Source: Amphritea atlantica
GTDB lineage: Bacteria > Pseudomonadota > Gammaproteobacteria > Pseudomonadales > Balneatricaceae
DNA length: 64,000 nt
Direction: 5' to 3'
Assembly: GCF_018860855.1 (NCBI RefSeq)
Contig: NZ_JAHKQE010000025.1
Coordinates: 1 to 64,000, forward strand
The notes beneath the pieces are model-generated. The model saw only the letters and a program-made list of their open reading frames with translations, did no database searches and was not told where the DNA came from. This document shows positions 20,091 through 30,451 of the stretch, one piece after another. The position numbers were made by a program, and so were the translations under genes. Position 1 is the first letter of the stretch, and each line of letters starts with the position of its first letter.

Positions 20091-20552
20091 TTACTCAGAT
20101 GCTTGATTGAACAGGAACTTGCCAATCAACTCTTCTAACACCAACGAAGACTGGGTGTCTTCAATAAAATCACCCTCTTTCAATATTTCATCATCCGCCG
20201 CGCCGGTTGTGATACCGACATACTTTTCGCCTAATAGACCCGCGGTAAGTATGGAGGCAGAACTATCTGATGTCAGATAATCCACATCTGCATTGATCTC
20301 CATCTCGACTAGCGCCATCAATTTTTGGCGATCGATACTAATATTAGTAACTTTACCAATGGCGACACCTGACATGGTCACTTTTGAACGTGCAGTCAAC
20401 CCACCGGCATTTTCGAAACGGGCATAGATTTTATATGAACCCTCCTGTTTCGCTAGCGTCAGGCCGCTGACACTGATCGCCAGCATAGCCAGCGATAACA
20501 TGCCGACCAACATAAAGACCCCTACACCCAGCTCAATTCCACGATTACGCAT
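20091..20552 (-). CDS. mlaD: Phospholipid transport MCE-domain protein MlaD
   Basis: MlaD is the single-span MCE protein whose hexameric ring sits on MlaE in the periplasm. The 153-residue protein has an N-terminal membrane anchor (about 9-30) and one MCE domain with the family ARFENAGGLTARSKVTMSGV segment (about 43-62) and GLLGEKYVGI (around 108-117). It starts three bases after mlaE ends. Length is normal for MlaD. Confidence 0.95.
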   Translation of the reverse strand: MRNRGIELGVGVFMLVGMLSLAMLAISVSGLTLAKQEGSYKIYARFENAGGLTARSKVTMSGVAIGKVTNISIDRQKLMALVEMEINADVDYLTSDSSASILTAGLLGEKYVGITTGAADDEILKEGDFIEDTQSSLVLEELIGKFLFNQASE

Positions 20553-20555
20553 GTC

Positions 20556-21347
20556 TTACAAATCTCCAAACATCAAAGCTGTCAAAATAAAATCAAGCCC
20601 TAGAACAGCCAAAGATGAATACACAACTGTTTTGGTTGTCGCCTGACTAATGCCTTCAGAAGTGGGTACTGAATCATACCCCTGAAACACGGCAACCCAG
20701 GTTACAACCACGCCGAATACTAAGGATTTAATGAGTCCATTTAGCACATCATCAAAAAAGTCGACCGAGTTCTGCATGTTAGCCCAGAAAGAGCCTTCAT
20801 ATATGCCTAACCAATCGACCCCCACCAACATGCCACCCCAAATACCGACAGCACTAAAAATCATGGTCAGAATAGGTAAACAGATAAGACCAGCCCAGAA
20901 GCGAGGCGCGATAATCCGTCGTAATGGATCAACACCAATCATCTCCATACTGGATAACTGTTCAGTGGTCTTCATCAAACCGATCTCTGCGGTTAATGCA
21001 GAGCCCGCCCGACCGGCAAACAAAAGGGCCGTCACTACCGGCGCCAGCTCCCGCACAAGACTTAGCGCGACCATCTGCCCAACCGCTTGTTCCGTGCCAT
21101 AATCCACCAGAATGGTATAACCCTGCAACGCCAGCACCATACCAATAAACAGACCCGATACAATGATAATTACCATTGATAGCACGCCCACTGAATAGAG
21201 TTGACGAACTAACAATGGAAACGAAGTCAGTGGGTCTGGGCGAGCAATAACTGCCTGCATCAACACCATTCCCGCTCGGCCAATAGCCGCGACTCGATCC
21301 AGTACAGACCGACCCAGCAACGCAAGATTAGCAGTAACCGATTGCAT
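20556..21347 (-). CDS. mlaE: Phospholipid transport permease MlaE
   Basis: MlaE is the membrane permease of the Mla ABC system that maintains outer-membrane lipid asymmetry. The 263-residue protein has about five to six hydrophobic spans and the family [20 protein letters not shown] segment that couples to the ATPase. It begins at the last base of mlaF (shared ATG/TGA-type junction at 21347), as expected for a coupled operon. Confidence 0.95.
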   Translation of the reverse strand: MQSVTANLALLGRSVLDRVAAIGRAGMVLMQAVIARPDPLTSFPLLVRQLYSVGVLSMVIIIVSGLFIGMVLALQGYTILVDYGTEQAVGQMVALSLVRELAPVVTALLFAGRAGSALTAEIGLMKTTEQLSSMEMIGVDPLRRIIAPRFWAGLICLPILTMIFSAVGIWGGMLVGVDWLGIYEGSFWANMQNSVDFFDDVLNGLIKSLVFGVVVTWVAVFQGYDSVPTSEGISQATTKTVVYSSLAVLGLDFILTALMFGDL

Positions 21348-22156
21348 CAGCGCCCCTCCATCAAGTCTGTTTCATAATTATTGGCCGGAAAATGAAACGG
21401 TACGGGACCATCCGGCAAACCTTTCATAAATTGTTGTACTTGCGCAGAATCATTCTGTTCTAACTGCGCGGGTGTTCCATGGGCAATCACCCCAGCATCT
21501 GCAATGATATAGATGTAATCCGCAATGCTAAGGGTTTCCTTGATGTCATGGGACACAATAATACTGCTGTGCCCTAGCGCTTGATTGAGCATTTTAATCA
21601 AATTAACCAGCACTCCCATGGCGATAGGATCCTGCCCGGTAAAAGGCTCGTCATACATCACTAATGCTGGATCCAACGAGATAGCTCTGGCCAACGCCAC
21701 ACGACGTCCCATGCCGCCAGACAACTCGCTGGGCATCAACTCAGATGCACCGCGTAAACCAACCGCTTGCAGCTTCATCAAAACAATATCGCGAATCATG
21801 TCTTCGGGCAGTTTAGTATGTACACGCAGCGGGAAAGCGACATTTTCAAAGACACTCATATCGGTAAAGAGTGCGCCGCTTTGAAATAACATACCCATCT
21901 TTTCACGCACATTGAAAAGCTCTTTACGCCCCAAGTGAGGTATATCATCGCCATCAAGCAAAACAGAACCAGAATCAGGCTTCAACTGCCCACCGATCAC
22001 CCGCAGCAGAGTCGTTTTACCGGTACCACTAGGCCCCATAATGCCCGTCACTTTACCGCGAGGAATGCGTATATCCATATTTTTAAAGATATATCGATCA
22101 CCCCGGCTAAAGGTAAGTTGTTTAATATCAATGATGATATCGTCAAAAAAATCCAT
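21347..22156 (-). CDS. mlaF: Phospholipid transport ATP-binding protein MlaF
   Basis: MlaF is the ATPase of the MlaFEDB transporter. The 269-residue protein has Walker [10 protein letters not shown] at 41-49, ABC signature [14 protein letters not shown] near 144-157, and Walker [15 protein letters not shown]. The LSGGMxRR form of the signature is typical of the Mkl/MlaF group. It is the first gene of mlaFEDCB; the 267-base gap before the divergent exchanger gene holds its promoter. Confidence 0.95.
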   Translation of the reverse strand: MDFFDDIIIDIKQLTFSRGDRYIFKNMDIRIPRGKVTGIMGPSGTGKTTLLRVIGGQLKPDSGSVLLDGDDIPHLGRKELFNVREKMGMLFQSGALFTDMSVFENVAFPLRVHTKLPEDMIRDIVLMKLQAVGLRGASELMPSELSGGMGRRVALARAISLDPALVMYDEPFTGQDPIAMGVLVNLIKMLNQALGHSSIIVSHDIKETLSIADYIYIIADAGVIAHGTPAQLEQNDSAQVQQFMKGLPDGPVPFHFPANNYETDLMEGR

Positions 22157-22186
22157 AGTAACGGTGACTCAATCAGGACAATAAAG

Positions 22187-22235
22187 GGTTTCAGTAGCGA
22201 TGTGATGCTTATTGCACCCGATAGTTCCTGAAACC
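22187..22235. repeat. Inverted repeat in the mlaF / exchanger divergent gap
   Basis: GGTTTCAG (22187-22194) and CTGAAACC (22228-22235) form an 8-bp inverted repeat with a 33-base spacer, 31-79 bases ahead of mlaF. It could be a regulator site; no regulator is known. Confidence 0.3.
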
Positions 22236-22423
22236 ACTATAAATAAGCAGATAATATGCGGTACAGAACACCACTATATAGCCATTAAAAAAGCGCGACG
22301 ATTGTATCACTCTTGCCTATAAACGTGAATAAAATCGACCGTAAGGGCAGCAACCTCTTGCACATAGATCCGATTACTCATTAAATAGGCCTCCGTTTTA
22401 ACCACAGCTGAACAAATAACCCG

Positions 22424-23377
22424 ATGCTATACCCCATTATTGCACTATTATTAGGTTTCATTATTTTGGTCTGGAGTGCCGACCGTTTCGTTATCGGTGC
22501 CGCCGGAACTGCCAAAAACATGGGCATGTCACCAATGTTAATCGGCCTGACGGTGGTTTCTTTTGGCACCTCCGCGCCCGAAATTTTGGTTTCAATCATG
22601 GCCGCCACTACCGGTGCCGGAGATCTTGCCGTCGGCAACGCACTGGGCTCCAACATTGCCAACATTGGCCTAGTACTGGGGATGACCGCCCTGATCGCCC
22701 CGCTACCTGTACGCTCTAAGGTTCTCAAACAAGAGATTCCGCTATTATTAGCCATCACCTTGTTGGCGGGCGCCGTACTCTACGACCTCTATCTAGGCCA
22801 TATCGATTCGATCATCCTGTGCTTATCACTGGTCGTCTGCCTGTACTTATTCACCCGTTTCCAGCGCAACGCCAGTGATGACGAAATTAATGATGAAGAG
22901 GATGAGTTACCAGAACTCTCTACCCCCTGGGCTATCTTTTGGCTGATTGCTGGGTTATTGCTGCTCGCGGGCAGTTCTCGATTACTTGTCTGGGGAGCGA
23001 CCGAAATCGCCACAACCTTGGGTGTGAGCGACCTCATCATCGGACTAACGATTGTCGCTATCGGTACCAGTCTGCCCGAACTCGCCGCCTCGGTGGCCAG
23101 TGCCTTGAAAGGCCATACCGATATTGCACTGGGAAATATTGTTGGCTCAAATATATTTAATATTGCAGCAGTCATGGCCGTACCGGGCTTACTTGCGCCA
23201 ATTGAGTTAGATCCAGCGGTACTCTGGCGTGATTATGGCTCTATGTTAGGCTTAACGCTGTTACTCGTCGCATTAGCCGTCTATCAGCGCCCGCCAAAAA
23301 TCTCGCGCGTCGAAGGTGGAATACTACTGGCAGCCTATGCAGGTTATCTTGCACTACTATACAATATGAGCGTTTAA
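22424..23377 (+). CDS. Calcium/sodium antiporter, CaCA family (YrbG-like)
   Basis: The 317-residue integral membrane protein has about ten spans in two inverted halves, each with the CaCA signature: GTSAPEILVSIMAATTGAGDLAVGNALGSNIANIG in the first half and GTSLPELAASVASALKGHTDIALGNIVGSNIFNI in the second. These G(T)SxPE and GNxxGSNxxN motifs form the cation sites. It lies divergent to mlaF and just ahead of kdsD, the same place as yrbG in E. coli. Physiological substrate in bacteria is unsettled. Confidence 0.92.
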   Translation: MLYPIIALLLGFIILVWSADRFVIGAAGTAKNMGMSPMLIGLTVVSFGTSAPEILVSIMAATTGAGDLAVGNALGSNIANIGLVLGMTALIAPLPVRSKVLKQEIPLLLAITLLAGAVLYDLYLGHIDSIILCLSLVVCLYLFTRFQRNASDDEINDEEDELPELSTPWAIFWLIAGLLLLAGSSRLLVWGATEIATTLGVSDLIIGLTIVAIGTSLPELAASVASALKGHTDIALGNIVGSNIFNIAAVMAVPGLLAPIELDPAVLWRDYGSMLGLTLLLVALAVYQRPPKISRVEGGILLAAYAGYLALLYNMSV

Positions 23378-23419
23378 TCCCTATATCGGATTGCAGCCTT
23401 CACGACTGCAAACAGAGCT

Positions 23420-24409
23420 GTGAATAAAAGTATGATTAATAATGAATTGGATTTTTTAGCCTCCGCTAAGCGCACCATCGAACTAGAACGGGATGCCGTC
23501 AACGACCTGTTGGGCTATCTAAATGACGACTTTGGCAAGGCTTGCCAACTAGCGCTGGCATGCAAAGGCCGGGTTATTGTCACGGGCATGGGCAAAAGCG
23601 GTCATATCGGTAATAAAATTGCCGCAACACTGGCATCCACCGGCACACCGTCCTTTTTTGTTCATCCGGGCGAAGCCAGCCATGGTGACCTAGGTATGAT
23701 CACCCGCGCCGATGTTGTTATCGCACTATCCAATTCAGGTGAAACCAACGAAGTACTTTCGATACTGCCACTGATCAAGCGGATGAAAGCACCACTGATC
23801 AGCATAACCGGCAACCCAGAATCAACTTTATCTCGCAGTGCCGATGCCAATCTGAATGTCACTATACGTCAAGAAGCGTGTCCTCTAGGGCTCGCACCCA
23901 CCTCTAGCACAACGGCATCACTGGTTATCGGCGATGCTCTAGCGATTGCGTTGCTGGAAGCGAGAGGCTTCAGCGCTGAAGATTTTGCATTTTCTCATCC
24001 AGGAGGCAGCTTAGGCCGACGCCTACTGTTAAAAGTGTCCGATATTATGCATAGCGGCGATGACATCCCTAAAGTCAGCGATTCAACCATGCTCAAAGAC
24101 GCACTCATGGAAGTCACCCATAAACATCTGGGAATGACCACAGTAGTGAATAGTGACGGCGTCCTGCAAGGCGTGTTTACCGATGGTGACCTACGACGCA
24201 CCCTCGACCATGACGTTGACATGAAAAGTACGCCTATCATCGATGTTATGACCACCGATTGTACGACGATCACCAGTGACATACTGGCAGCTGAAGCCTT
24301 ACAGATTATGCAAGACAAACAGATTAACGCCTTGATCGTTCTAGATGCCGCGCAACGCCCCGTTGGCGCATTGAATATGCACGATATGCTAAAAGCAGGT
24401 GTCATCTAA
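23420..24409 (+). CDS. kdsD: Arabinose-5-phosphate isomerase
   Basis: KdsD interconverts ribulose-5-phosphate and arabinose-5-phosphate for KDO synthesis. The protein (329 residues from the GTG at 23420) has an N-terminal SIS sugar isomerase domain with GMGKSGHIGNKIAATLASTGTP and the SNSGET motif, followed by two CBS domains from about residue 215. The start is uncertain: an in-frame ATG at 23432 would give 325 residues and neither has a strong RBS. The stop overlaps the kdsC start (TAATG). Confidence 0.93.
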   Translation: MNKSMINNELDFLASAKRTIELERDAVNDLLGYLNDDFGKACQLALACKGRVIVTGMGKSGHIGNKIAATLASTGTPSFFVHPGEASHGDLGMITRADVVIALSNSGETNEVLSILPLIKRMKAPLISITGNPESTLSRSADANLNVTIRQEACPLGLAPTSSTTASLVIGDALAIALLEARGFSAEDFAFSHPGGSLGRRLLLKVSDIMHSGDDIPKVSDSTMLKDALMEVTHKHLGMTTVVNSDGVLQGVFTDGDLRRTLDHDVDMKSTPIIDVMTTDCTTITSDILAAEALQIMQDKQINALIVLDAAQRPVGALNMHDMLKAGVI

Positions 24410-24969
24410 TGCCTGCTCACTTTGCTAGAAAGCTCCGCAACGAGCTCAATGAATCGCTAATCGCTAAACTCCAAAACGTTAAACTGGCCGTGTTTGATGT
24501 TGACGGTGTCCTGACGGATGGCAAATTAAATTTTCTCGCCGACGGCAGTGAAGTCAAAAACTTCAACACTCTAGACGGACTTGGCATTAAGTTACTGGCC
24601 CAAGGTGGCATCAAAACTGCGATTATTACCGGCCGCCGTTCTCCTCAAGTTGAGCGCCGAGCTGAAGCGCTAGGTATCGATTACCTCTATCAGGGCCGAG
24701 AAGATAAACTCACCGCTCTGCAAGAACTCTGGCAAGATACCGGTTTTAACGCACAACAAACGGCCTACATCGGTGATGATCTACCCGATCTCGCAGCAAT
24801 CCGCGCTGTTTGCTTTGGCGCCACCGTTAATGGAGGCCATCAGTTGGTCGCTGCTCATGCTGATTGGTGTAGCCAACGGACAGCAGGCAATGGCGCAGGC
24901 AGAGAGTTTTGTGAAACTATTCTGGCCGGCCAGGGATCACTTCAAGCTCTGCTCAACGAGTACCTCTAA
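24409..24969 (+). CDS. kdsC: 3-deoxy-D-manno-octulosonate 8-phosphate phosphatase
   Basis: KdsC removes phosphate from KDO-8-phosphate. The 186-residue HAD-family protein has the nucleophile motif FDVDGVLTDG (Asp residues near 29 and 31), the second motif IITGRRSP, and the third motif GDDLPDL typical of C0-type HAD phosphatases. It overlaps kdsD at its start and its TAA is followed directly by the lptC ATG, so the KDO and LPS-export genes form one tight operon. Confidence 0.95.
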   Translation: MPAHFARKLRNELNESLIAKLQNVKLAVFDVDGVLTDGKLNFLADGSEVKNFNTLDGLGIKLLAQGGIKTAIITGRRSPQVERRAEALGIDYLYQGREDKLTALQELWQDTGFNAQQTAYIGDDLPDLAAIRAVCFGATVNGGHQLVAAHADWCSQRTAGNGAGREFCETILAGQGSLQALLNEYL

Positions 24970-25539
24970 ATGCTAACCGGACGCGCCCGCCTAGTCGCTG
25001 CTGCGGCTATTCTAATCCCTGCTGTGGTATATCTCGGAATGGATTCTGAACGCCATCCGGTGCGTCTAAAACAAGCACCCAATCCCGCTTACCAGCAGTC
25101 AGACTATTATATTGTGAATGGCCGAATCCGGGATTTCGCGCCTAACGGCGCATTACAGCAGCAATTAAGCTCAACCCAATTGGAACATCAGCCAGCCCTG
25201 CAACAAATATTAGTCACCAACCCTGAGATGCTGATATACAACGCGCAACAACCGACCCGTAAAGTCAGTAGCTTGCGCGGGATCATTAGCGACAACGATG
25301 ACAAAGTTGTATTAGAGGGGGGAGTATTATTTCAGGACAGCCCTGATCCCGCTGAAGCCAATACACTACGGACCGAGTCATTAGTCCTATTACCACAAGA
25401 AAATATCGCCAAAACCGATAAACCAGTGACGATCTCAAGCCCCTCAGGCACAACCAGCAGCGTAGGCATGACAATAGACACCGACAGTGGCATTCTTAAC
25501 CTCCTGTCAGACGTTAACGGAGTATACAATGTTAATTAA
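24970..25539 (+). CDS. lptC: LPS export bitopic protein LptC
   Basis: LptC is the single-span inner-membrane protein that passes LPS from LptB2FG to LptA. The 189-residue product has a hydrophobic N-terminal span (about 5-22) and a periplasmic beta-jellyroll region with YYIVNGRIRDF, LRGIISDNDDKVVLEGGV and the C-terminal SDVNGVYN segment. The start abuts the kdsC stop, and the 3' end overlaps the lptA start by 11 bases. Confidence 0.9.
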   Translation: MLTGRARLVAAAAILIPAVVYLGMDSERHPVRLKQAPNPAYQQSDYYIVNGRIRDFAPNGALQQQLSSTQLEHQPALQQILVTNPEMLIYNAQQPTRKVSSLRGIISDNDDKVVLEGGVLFQDSPDPAEANTLRTESLVLLPQENIAKTDKPVTISSPSGTTSSVGMTIDTDSGILNLLSDVNGVYNVN

Positions 25540-26104
25540 CCGTATAAGCAAAGCCTTATGCGTGTTGCTACTTAGCTGGCAACCAGTGGCTATGGCCCTA
25601 CCGAGTGACGCCAACAAAGCGATCCATATCAGCGCGGATAGTGCGACTCGCAATGATCAGACAGGCATCACACTTTATACCGGTGATGTTTTATTAACAC
25701 AGGGCAGCATGAAAGTTAGCGGCGACAGTATTGAGCTAAGACAGGCAAACAACAGCATCACTAAAATTATCGCCAAAGGACGTCCAGCTGAATTTCAACA
25801 GCGCCCCGCCGCTGATGAAGAGATCACCCACGCATACGGCAAGGTACTCAATTACAATGTTCGTACCAAAGAACTAGAGATTATTGGCCAAGCAAAAGTA
25901 TCACAGGGTGCCGATGTATTTAGCGGTAACCGAATTGTTTACAATATGAATAAAAGCACGGTAAATGCATTCAGGGATGAAAGTGCTGACGGCGAGCGAG
26001 TACAAATTGTTATTCAGCCAAAACCAGCCCCCATAAAAACCACCGAGGTACCCGTGGATTCAACAACGTCTAATACAGCGACTGGAGAACTCAACAACCA
26101 ATGA
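25529..26104 (+). CDS. lptA: Periplasmic LPS transport protein LptA
   Basis: LptA forms the periplasmic bridge that carries LPS to LptD. The 191-residue protein has a signal peptide (about 1-24, ending AMA) followed by the OstA-like fold: [29 protein letters not shown] (from about residue 32) and [17 protein letters not shown]. The frame is open further upstream, but a CGGAG RBS and the signal peptide place the start at the ATG at 25529. The C-terminus has a Thr/Pro-rich tail. The stop overlaps the lptB start (ATGA). Confidence 0.93.
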   Translation: MLINRISKALCVLLLSWQPVAMALPSDANKAIHISADSATRNDQTGITLYTGDVLLTQGSMKVSGDSIELRQANNSITKIIAKGRPAEFQQRPAADEEITHAYGKVLNYNVRTKELEIIGQAKVSQGADVFSGNRIVYNMNKSTVNAFRDESADGERVQIVIQPKPAPIKTTEVPVDSTTSNTATGELNNQ

Positions 26105-26826
26105 GTCGACTAGAAGCACTCCATTTAGCAAAGAGCTATAAAAGGCGCGACGTTGTATGCGATGTCTCCATTAGCGTCGATAGCGGTCAGATTGTCGGTT
26201 TACTAGGGCCTAATGGTGCGGGTAAAACAACTTGTTTTTATATGATCGTCGGGCTGGTAGACGCCGATAAGGGTCAAATCAAAATTGATCAGTTGGATCT
26301 AACGAAACAACCGATGCATATCCGTGCCCGCAATGGTATCGGCTATTTACCGCAGGAAGCATCAATTTTCCGTAAACTCAGCGTCCATGATAACCTGATG
26401 GCCATTCTGGAAACCCGTAAAGAGCTGAGCCGCCATGAACGACAACAGAAACTGGACGAACTACTCGAAGAGTTTCATATCTCTCATTTGACTAAAAGCT
26501 TGGGAATGAGCCTCTCCGGTGGTGAACGACGTCGCGTTGAAATTGCTAGAGCATTGGCAACCGAGCCCACATTTATTCTGCTCGATGAGCCATTTGCCGG
26601 TGTTGACCCAATTTCAGTTAGTGATATAAAGCAAACAGTAAAACACCTGCAAAGTAAGGGTATCGGCGTTTTAATTACCGACCATAATGTTCGCGAAACA
26701 CTGGATATCTGCGAACAGGCTTACATTGTTAGTGAAGGTTATATTCTTGCAGAAGGATCGCCAGAGGATATTCTTGCCAACCAGCAGGTCAGGGAAGCCT
26801 ATCTTGGTGAGCAATTCAAGCTGTAA
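26101..26826 (+). CDS. lptB: LPS export ABC transporter ATP-binding protein LptB
   Basis: LptB is the ATPase that powers LPS extraction by LptFG. The 241-residue protein has Walker [10 protein letters not shown] at 36-44, signature [15 protein letters not shown] near 139-153 and Walker [14 protein letters not shown]. The ATG overlaps the lptA stop. rpoN follows after 21 bases. All features are standard. Confidence 0.96.
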   Translation: MSRLEALHLAKSYKRRDVVCDVSISVDSGQIVGLLGPNGAGKTTCFYMIVGLVDADKGQIKIDQLDLTKQPMHIRARNGIGYLPQEASIFRKLSVHDNLMAILETRKELSRHERQQKLDELLEEFHISHLTKSLGMSLSGGERRRVEIARALATEPTFILLDEPFAGVDPISVSDIKQTVKHLQSKGIGVLITDHNVRETLDICEQAYIVSEGYILAEGSPEDILANQQVREAYLGEQFKL

Positions 26827-26847
26827 CAGGTATATAAGCGACTTTCT

Positions 26848-28359
26848 ATGAAACAAGCGTTACAACTAAAAATGGGTCAGCATCTGACCATGACCCCACA
26901 ATTACAGCAGGCGATTCGCTTGCTGCAATTATCGACGCTTGATCTGCAACAGGAGATTCAGGAAGCTCTGGAATCGAATCCGATGCTGGAGGTAACTGAA
27001 GAGGATAGCGCCTCAGACAATGCTGCGGATCAGGCGAGCTCTGAGGCACAAGTGAGCAATCATGAATCCGTTTCCGCATCCGCCCAAACGGCTGAATCAG
27101 AAGAGATTCAAGCGGCCGATAGCGATTGGAATGAGGACATCCCTAGTGAGCTGTCCACTGATAGCAATTGGGAAGACACCTATCAGACTGTTTCCAGCTC
27201 ATCATCTTCGTCCCACGATTTCTCTGACATGGAGATGGAGTCGAACGACACTGCGGATGAAACATTACAGGACCATCTTAGCTGGCAGCTAAACCTAACA
27301 CCGATGAGCCGCGTTGATGAACTCATCGCCACCAGTCTTATCGATGGCATTAATGTTGACGGCTATCTCAACGTCGAACTCGATTCAATTCTTGAATATT
27401 TTCATCAGCAAGATGATGAGCAGCTCAATAATATTGAACTGGATGAAATCGAGGCCGTATTACGCCGCATTCAACAGTTTGACCCACCGGGTGTTGCCGC
27501 CCGAAATTTAAGTGAGTGCCTTGCCATTCAGCTACAGCAACTGCCGGAAGATACCGAATATCGTCCAGAAGCGATTAAAGTTGTCACTCAATATATTCAC
27601 TTATTAGGCAATCATGATTATAAGCAGCTGATGCGTAAAGCTCGGATACGGGAACCTCAACTGCTGCAAGCAATCAACTTGATTCGCACACTCAACCCCA
27701 AGCCCGGCTCGATGATCACCAGTTCACAATCAGAATACGTTATCCCTGATGTACTGGTCTATAAAGAGAAAGGTGTCTGGCAGGTTAGCCTAAACCCTGA
27801 AGTCGCGCCCAAACTGCGAATTAACGATGGTTATGCCGACCTGATCAGACGAGCTGATACCAGCCCCGATAACACCTATCTGAAAAACCATCTGCAAGAA
27901 GCCCGGTGGTTTATCAAAAGCCTGCTCAGTCGTAATGACACCCTAATGAAGGTCACCCGTGAGATTGTCCGGCGTCAAGAAGCCTTTCTCGAAAACGGTG
28001 ATGAAGCGATGCGACCGATGGTGCTACACGATATCGCCGAAGCGGTAGAGATGCATGAGTCGACTATCTCCCGTGTGACCACACAAAAATACATGCACAC
28101 CCCTCGGGGTATTTTTGAGCTGAAGTATTTTTTCTCCAGCCATGTAACCACAGTGAATGGTGGAACCTGCTCGTCAACCGCCATTCGAGCGTTAATTAAG
28201 AAGCTGGTCATCGCTGAAAACCCAGTAAAACCGCTGAGTGATAATAAAATTGCCTTGCTTCTTGAAGAGCAAGGTATCAATGTTGCAAGAAGAACCATTG
28301 CAAAATACAGAGAATCCCTTAGCATTCCACCTTCTAATGAACGAAAACGTTTAGTTTAA
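26848..28359 (+). CDS. rpoN: RNA polymerase sigma-54 factor
   Basis: Sigma-54 directs transcription from -24/-12 promoters with enhancer-binding ATPases. The 503-residue protein has the Gln/Leu-rich region I ([24 protein letters not shown], 13-36), an acidic region II (about 50-135), the core-binding region, the HTH, and the C-terminal RpoN box ([10 protein letters not shown] near residues 476-485). It lies downstream of lptB and upstream of hpf, ptsN, rapZ and npr, the classical rpoN locus. Confidence 0.97.
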   Translation: MKQALQLKMGQHLTMTPQLQQAIRLLQLSTLDLQQEIQEALESNPMLEVTEEDSASDNAADQASSEAQVSNHESVSASAQTAESEEIQAADSDWNEDIPSELSTDSNWEDTYQTVSSSSSSSHDFSDMEMESNDTADETLQDHLSWQLNLTPMSRVDELIATSLIDGINVDGYLNVELDSILEYFHQQDDEQLNNIELDEIEAVLRRIQQFDPPGVAARNLSECLAIQLQQLPEDTEYRPEAIKVVTQYIHLLGNHDYKQLMRKARIREPQLLQAINLIRTLNPKPGSMITSSQSEYVIPDVLVYKEKGVWQVSLNPEVAPKLRINDGYADLIRRADTSPDNTYLKNHLQEARWFIKSLLSRNDTLMKVTREIVRRQEAFLENGDEAMRPMVLHDIAEAVEMHESTISRVTTQKYMHTPRGIFELKYFFSSHVTTVNGGTCSSTAIRALIKKLVIAENPVKPLSDNKIALLLEEQGINVARRTIAKYRESLSIPPSNERKRLV

Positions 28360-28379
28360 TGACTTTTTATATCATGGGA

Positions 28380-28397
28380 ACCGGGCGTCAACCCGGT
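28380..28397 (+). repeat. Hairpin in the rpoN-hpf gap
   Basis: ACCGGG (28380-28385) and CCCGGT (28392-28397) form a 6-bp stem with a 6-base loop, 20 bases after rpoN. No T-run follows, so it may only reduce or stabilise the message between rpoN and hpf. Confidence 0.4.
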
Positions 28398-28419
28398 ACA
28401 ATAACACTAGGAGATTACC

Positions 28420-28710
28420 ATGCAGATCAATATTACCGGTCACCACGTTGAATTGACTGATTCCCTGAATGAATATGTTCAGAATAAATTTGAGAAGCTG
28501 GAGCGGCATTTCGACAACATCACCAATGCACAGGTAACCTTAAGCGTCGAAAAAACCCGTCAGAAAGCGGATGGTGAACTTCATGTAGCCGGCGCCACGC
28601 TCTTTGCTTCCGATGAACAAGACGATATGTACGCCGCTATTGATGGACTGATCGACAAGCTTGACCGTCAGATCATTAAACATAAAGAAAAGATGAAAAC
28701 TCACAAGTAA
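28420..28710 (+). CDS. hpf: Ribosome hibernation promoting factor, short form
   Basis: HPF binds the decoding region of idle 70S ribosomes and promotes 100S dimers. The 96-residue protein has the whole HPF/RaiA fold (INITGHHVELTDSLNEYVQNKF at the start, DDMYAAIDGLIDKLDRQIIKHKEK near the end). It lacks the C-terminal dimerisation domain of long HPF, as usual in gammaproteobacteria. A TAGGAG RBS precedes the ATG. Confidence 0.95.
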   Translation: MQINITGHHVELTDSLNEYVQNKFEKLERHFDNITNAQVTLSVEKTRQKADGELHVAGATLFASDEQDDMYAAIDGLIDKLDRQIIKHKEKMKTHK

Positions 28711-28720
28711 CTATTATACG

Positions 28721-29179
28721 ATGCTAATTTCAGAATTATTAGCGCCCTCTGGAGTACTCTGTGCTCTAGAGGGGGGTAGTAAAAAACGTATCCTCGAGAT
28801 TGCCAGCCAGCAGATTTCCAATCTGCACCCTGAGCTTGAAGCTGAAACCATCTTTACAGGCCTACTCGGCCGAGAAAGACTGGGCAGTACAGGTATCGGT
28901 GAAGGTGTGGCCATTCCCCATTGTCGCTTAGATGAGTGCAAGCAGGCGACTGCCTTGCTGATTCAGTTAAACGAACCGATCGACTTCGATGCGATTGATA
29001 GTAAACCCGTCGACCTGTTGTTCGTACTCGTTGTGCCCTCAGAAGCCTGTGACGAGCACCTACAAACACTGGGTCATCTAGCTGAATTATTTAGTCAAGC
29101 CTCGTTCCGCCAACAACTTCGCGATGCGAAGTCAGCTGAAGAACTTTTCGTGGTGGCTACCGGACCTAGGCAGGCTTAA
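28721..29179 (+). CDS. ptsN: Nitrogen PTS enzyme IIA (EIIA-Ntr)
   Basis: PtsN is the terminal phosphoacceptor of the nitrogen PTS and regulates potassium transport and stress responses by direct protein contacts. The 152-residue EIIA fold has the phosphorylation site His67 in EGVAIPHCRL, and GLLGRERLGSTGIG just before it. It lies between hpf and rapZ, with npr nearby; the EI-Ntr gene ptsP is not in the window. Confidence 0.95.
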   Translation: MLISELLAPSGVLCALEGGSKKRILEIASQQISNLHPELEAETIFTGLLGRERLGSTGIGEGVAIPHCRLDECKQATALLIQLNEPIDFDAIDSKPVDLLFVLVVPSEACDEHLQTLGHLAELFSQASFRQQLRDAKSAEELFVVATGPRQA

Positions 29180-29183
29180 CCAG

Positions 29184-30041
29184 ATGAAACTGGTGATCAT
29201 CAGTGGCCGCTCAGGATCCGGTAAATCAACCGCCCTGCAAGCCCTGGAAGATGTTAACTTTTACTGCATCGACAACCTTCCTGCTCCGCTGCTACCCGAT
29301 CTGGTGAATCAGATTTTGTCAGACCCAGACCATCCGAATCAGCTTGCCGTCAGCATCGACGCCCGTAATCAACACAGCAACTTGAAGCAGTTTCCCGACA
29401 TTTTTACACGGCTACGAAAAATAGAATCGCTAGACTGCGAAATACTCTACCTAGATAGTTCAGAAACAACCCTGCTAAAACGCTATAGCGCAACTCGACG
29501 TAAGCACCCACTATCCAATGATACCCAGGGCCTACAACAAGCGATCAGCTATGAAAAGAAGCTACTCGAGCCGGTATCTGATTTAGCCAACATCCGTATT
29601 GATACCACCCGTCTGTCACTCTATGAACTTAGAGACAGCATCAAACTCCGCATCGCCCAACGACAAGAGCAAGAACTGTCGTTGCAGTTCGAGTCGTTCG
29701 GTTATAAACACGGCATCCCTCTGGATGCGGATTTCACCTTCGATGTACGCTGCCTGCCCAATCCATACTGGCTGCCTCACCTGCGAGGTTATAGCGGCCA
29801 AGACAAGCCGGTCATAGAATTCCTTGAGCAACAGACCGAAGTGCAAGAAATGCTCACGGATATCACCACGTTCTTAGAAAAATGGTTGCCACTGTTTGAA
29901 AAGAATAACCGTAGTTATATCAGTGTCGGTATCGGTTGCACCGGCGGCCAACACCGCTCCGTCTTTATCAGTGAATGTCTCGCTGGTCATTTCCGAACAA
30001 CTATGGATAATGTCCAGATACGCCATCGCGAACTGAACTGA
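29184..30041 (+). CDS. rapZ: RNase adapter protein RapZ
   Basis: RapZ binds nucleotide and small RNAs and, in E. coli, presents GlmZ to RNase E to control glucosamine-6-phosphate synthesis. The 285-residue protein has Walker A GRSGSGKS at 8-15, Walker-B-like YCIDNLPAPLLPDL near 34-47, and the C-terminal GIGCTGGQHRSVFI block. The frame is open upstream into ptsN, but the ATG at 29184, five bases after the ptsN stop, matches the family N-terminus. No GlmZ-like RNA is visible in this window. Confidence 0.95.
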   Translation: MKLVIISGRSGSGKSTALQALEDVNFYCIDNLPAPLLPDLVNQILSDPDHPNQLAVSIDARNQHSNLKQFPDIFTRLRKIESLDCEILYLDSSETTLLKRYSATRRKHPLSNDTQGLQQAISYEKKLLEPVSDLANIRIDTTRLSLYELRDSIKLRIAQRQEQELSLQFESFGYKHGIPLDADFTFDVRCLPNPYWLPHLRGYSGQDKPVIEFLEQQTEVQEMLTDITTFLEKWLPLFEKNNRSYISVGIGCTGGQHRSVFISECLAGHFRTTMDNVQIRHRELN

Positions 30042-30056
30042 TAAAGGTATTAAGCC

Positions 30057-30326
30057 ATGCTGGAAAAAAAGATAACCATTATCAATAAGCTGGGGTTACA
30101 CGCCCGTGCGGCGGCTAAACTCATTAATGTCACCAGTTCATTCTCTGCCGATATACAACTCACTAAAGACGGACGTCAAGTGGATGGCAAAAGCATTATG
30201 TCCGTGATGATGTTAGCGGCCAGCAAAGGCACCGAACTGAGCATCTCCACCAACGGTGAAGACGAACAACAAGCGATGGACGCCATTATTACGCTTATCA
30301 ACAACCGGTTTGATGAAGAAGAATAA
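30057..30326 (+). CDS. npr: Nitrogen PTS phosphocarrier protein NPr
   Basis: NPr passes phosphate from EI-Ntr to PtsN. The 89-residue HPr fold has the active His15 in KLGLHARAAAKL and the conserved KSIMSVMMLAA segment where HPr proteins carry Ser46. It starts 15 bases after rapZ, completing the rpoN-hpf-ptsN-rapZ-npr operon. Confidence 0.95.
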   Translation: MLEKKITIINKLGLHARAAAKLINVTSSFSADIQLTKDGRQVDGKSIMSVMMLAASKGTELSISTNGEDEQQAMDAIITLINNRFDEEE

Positions 30327-30360
30327 CCTCTCTCCCCCTATTCGTTTAAAAACAATACGC

Positions 30361-30451
30361 TATAATGCCCACAACGATTGATGCTGCAGTGATCGGTGAT
30401 CACTGACTAGCTGCAAGGCAATCTGTCTCTATCTGTCTGACCGGGGTCCGG
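30361..30451 (+). promoter_or_regulatory. mgtE leader: -10 box and two hairpins, one over the RBS
   Basis: A perfect TATAAT lies at 30361-30366; the matching -35 is poor. Downstream, CAGTGATC (30387-30394) and GATCACTG (30398-30405) form an 8-bp hairpin, and CCGG-GGT-CCGG (30441-30451) folds over the GGGG that would serve as RBS, directly before the mgtE ATG. The layout suggests translational control of the Mg transporter; this is inference. Confidence 0.5.
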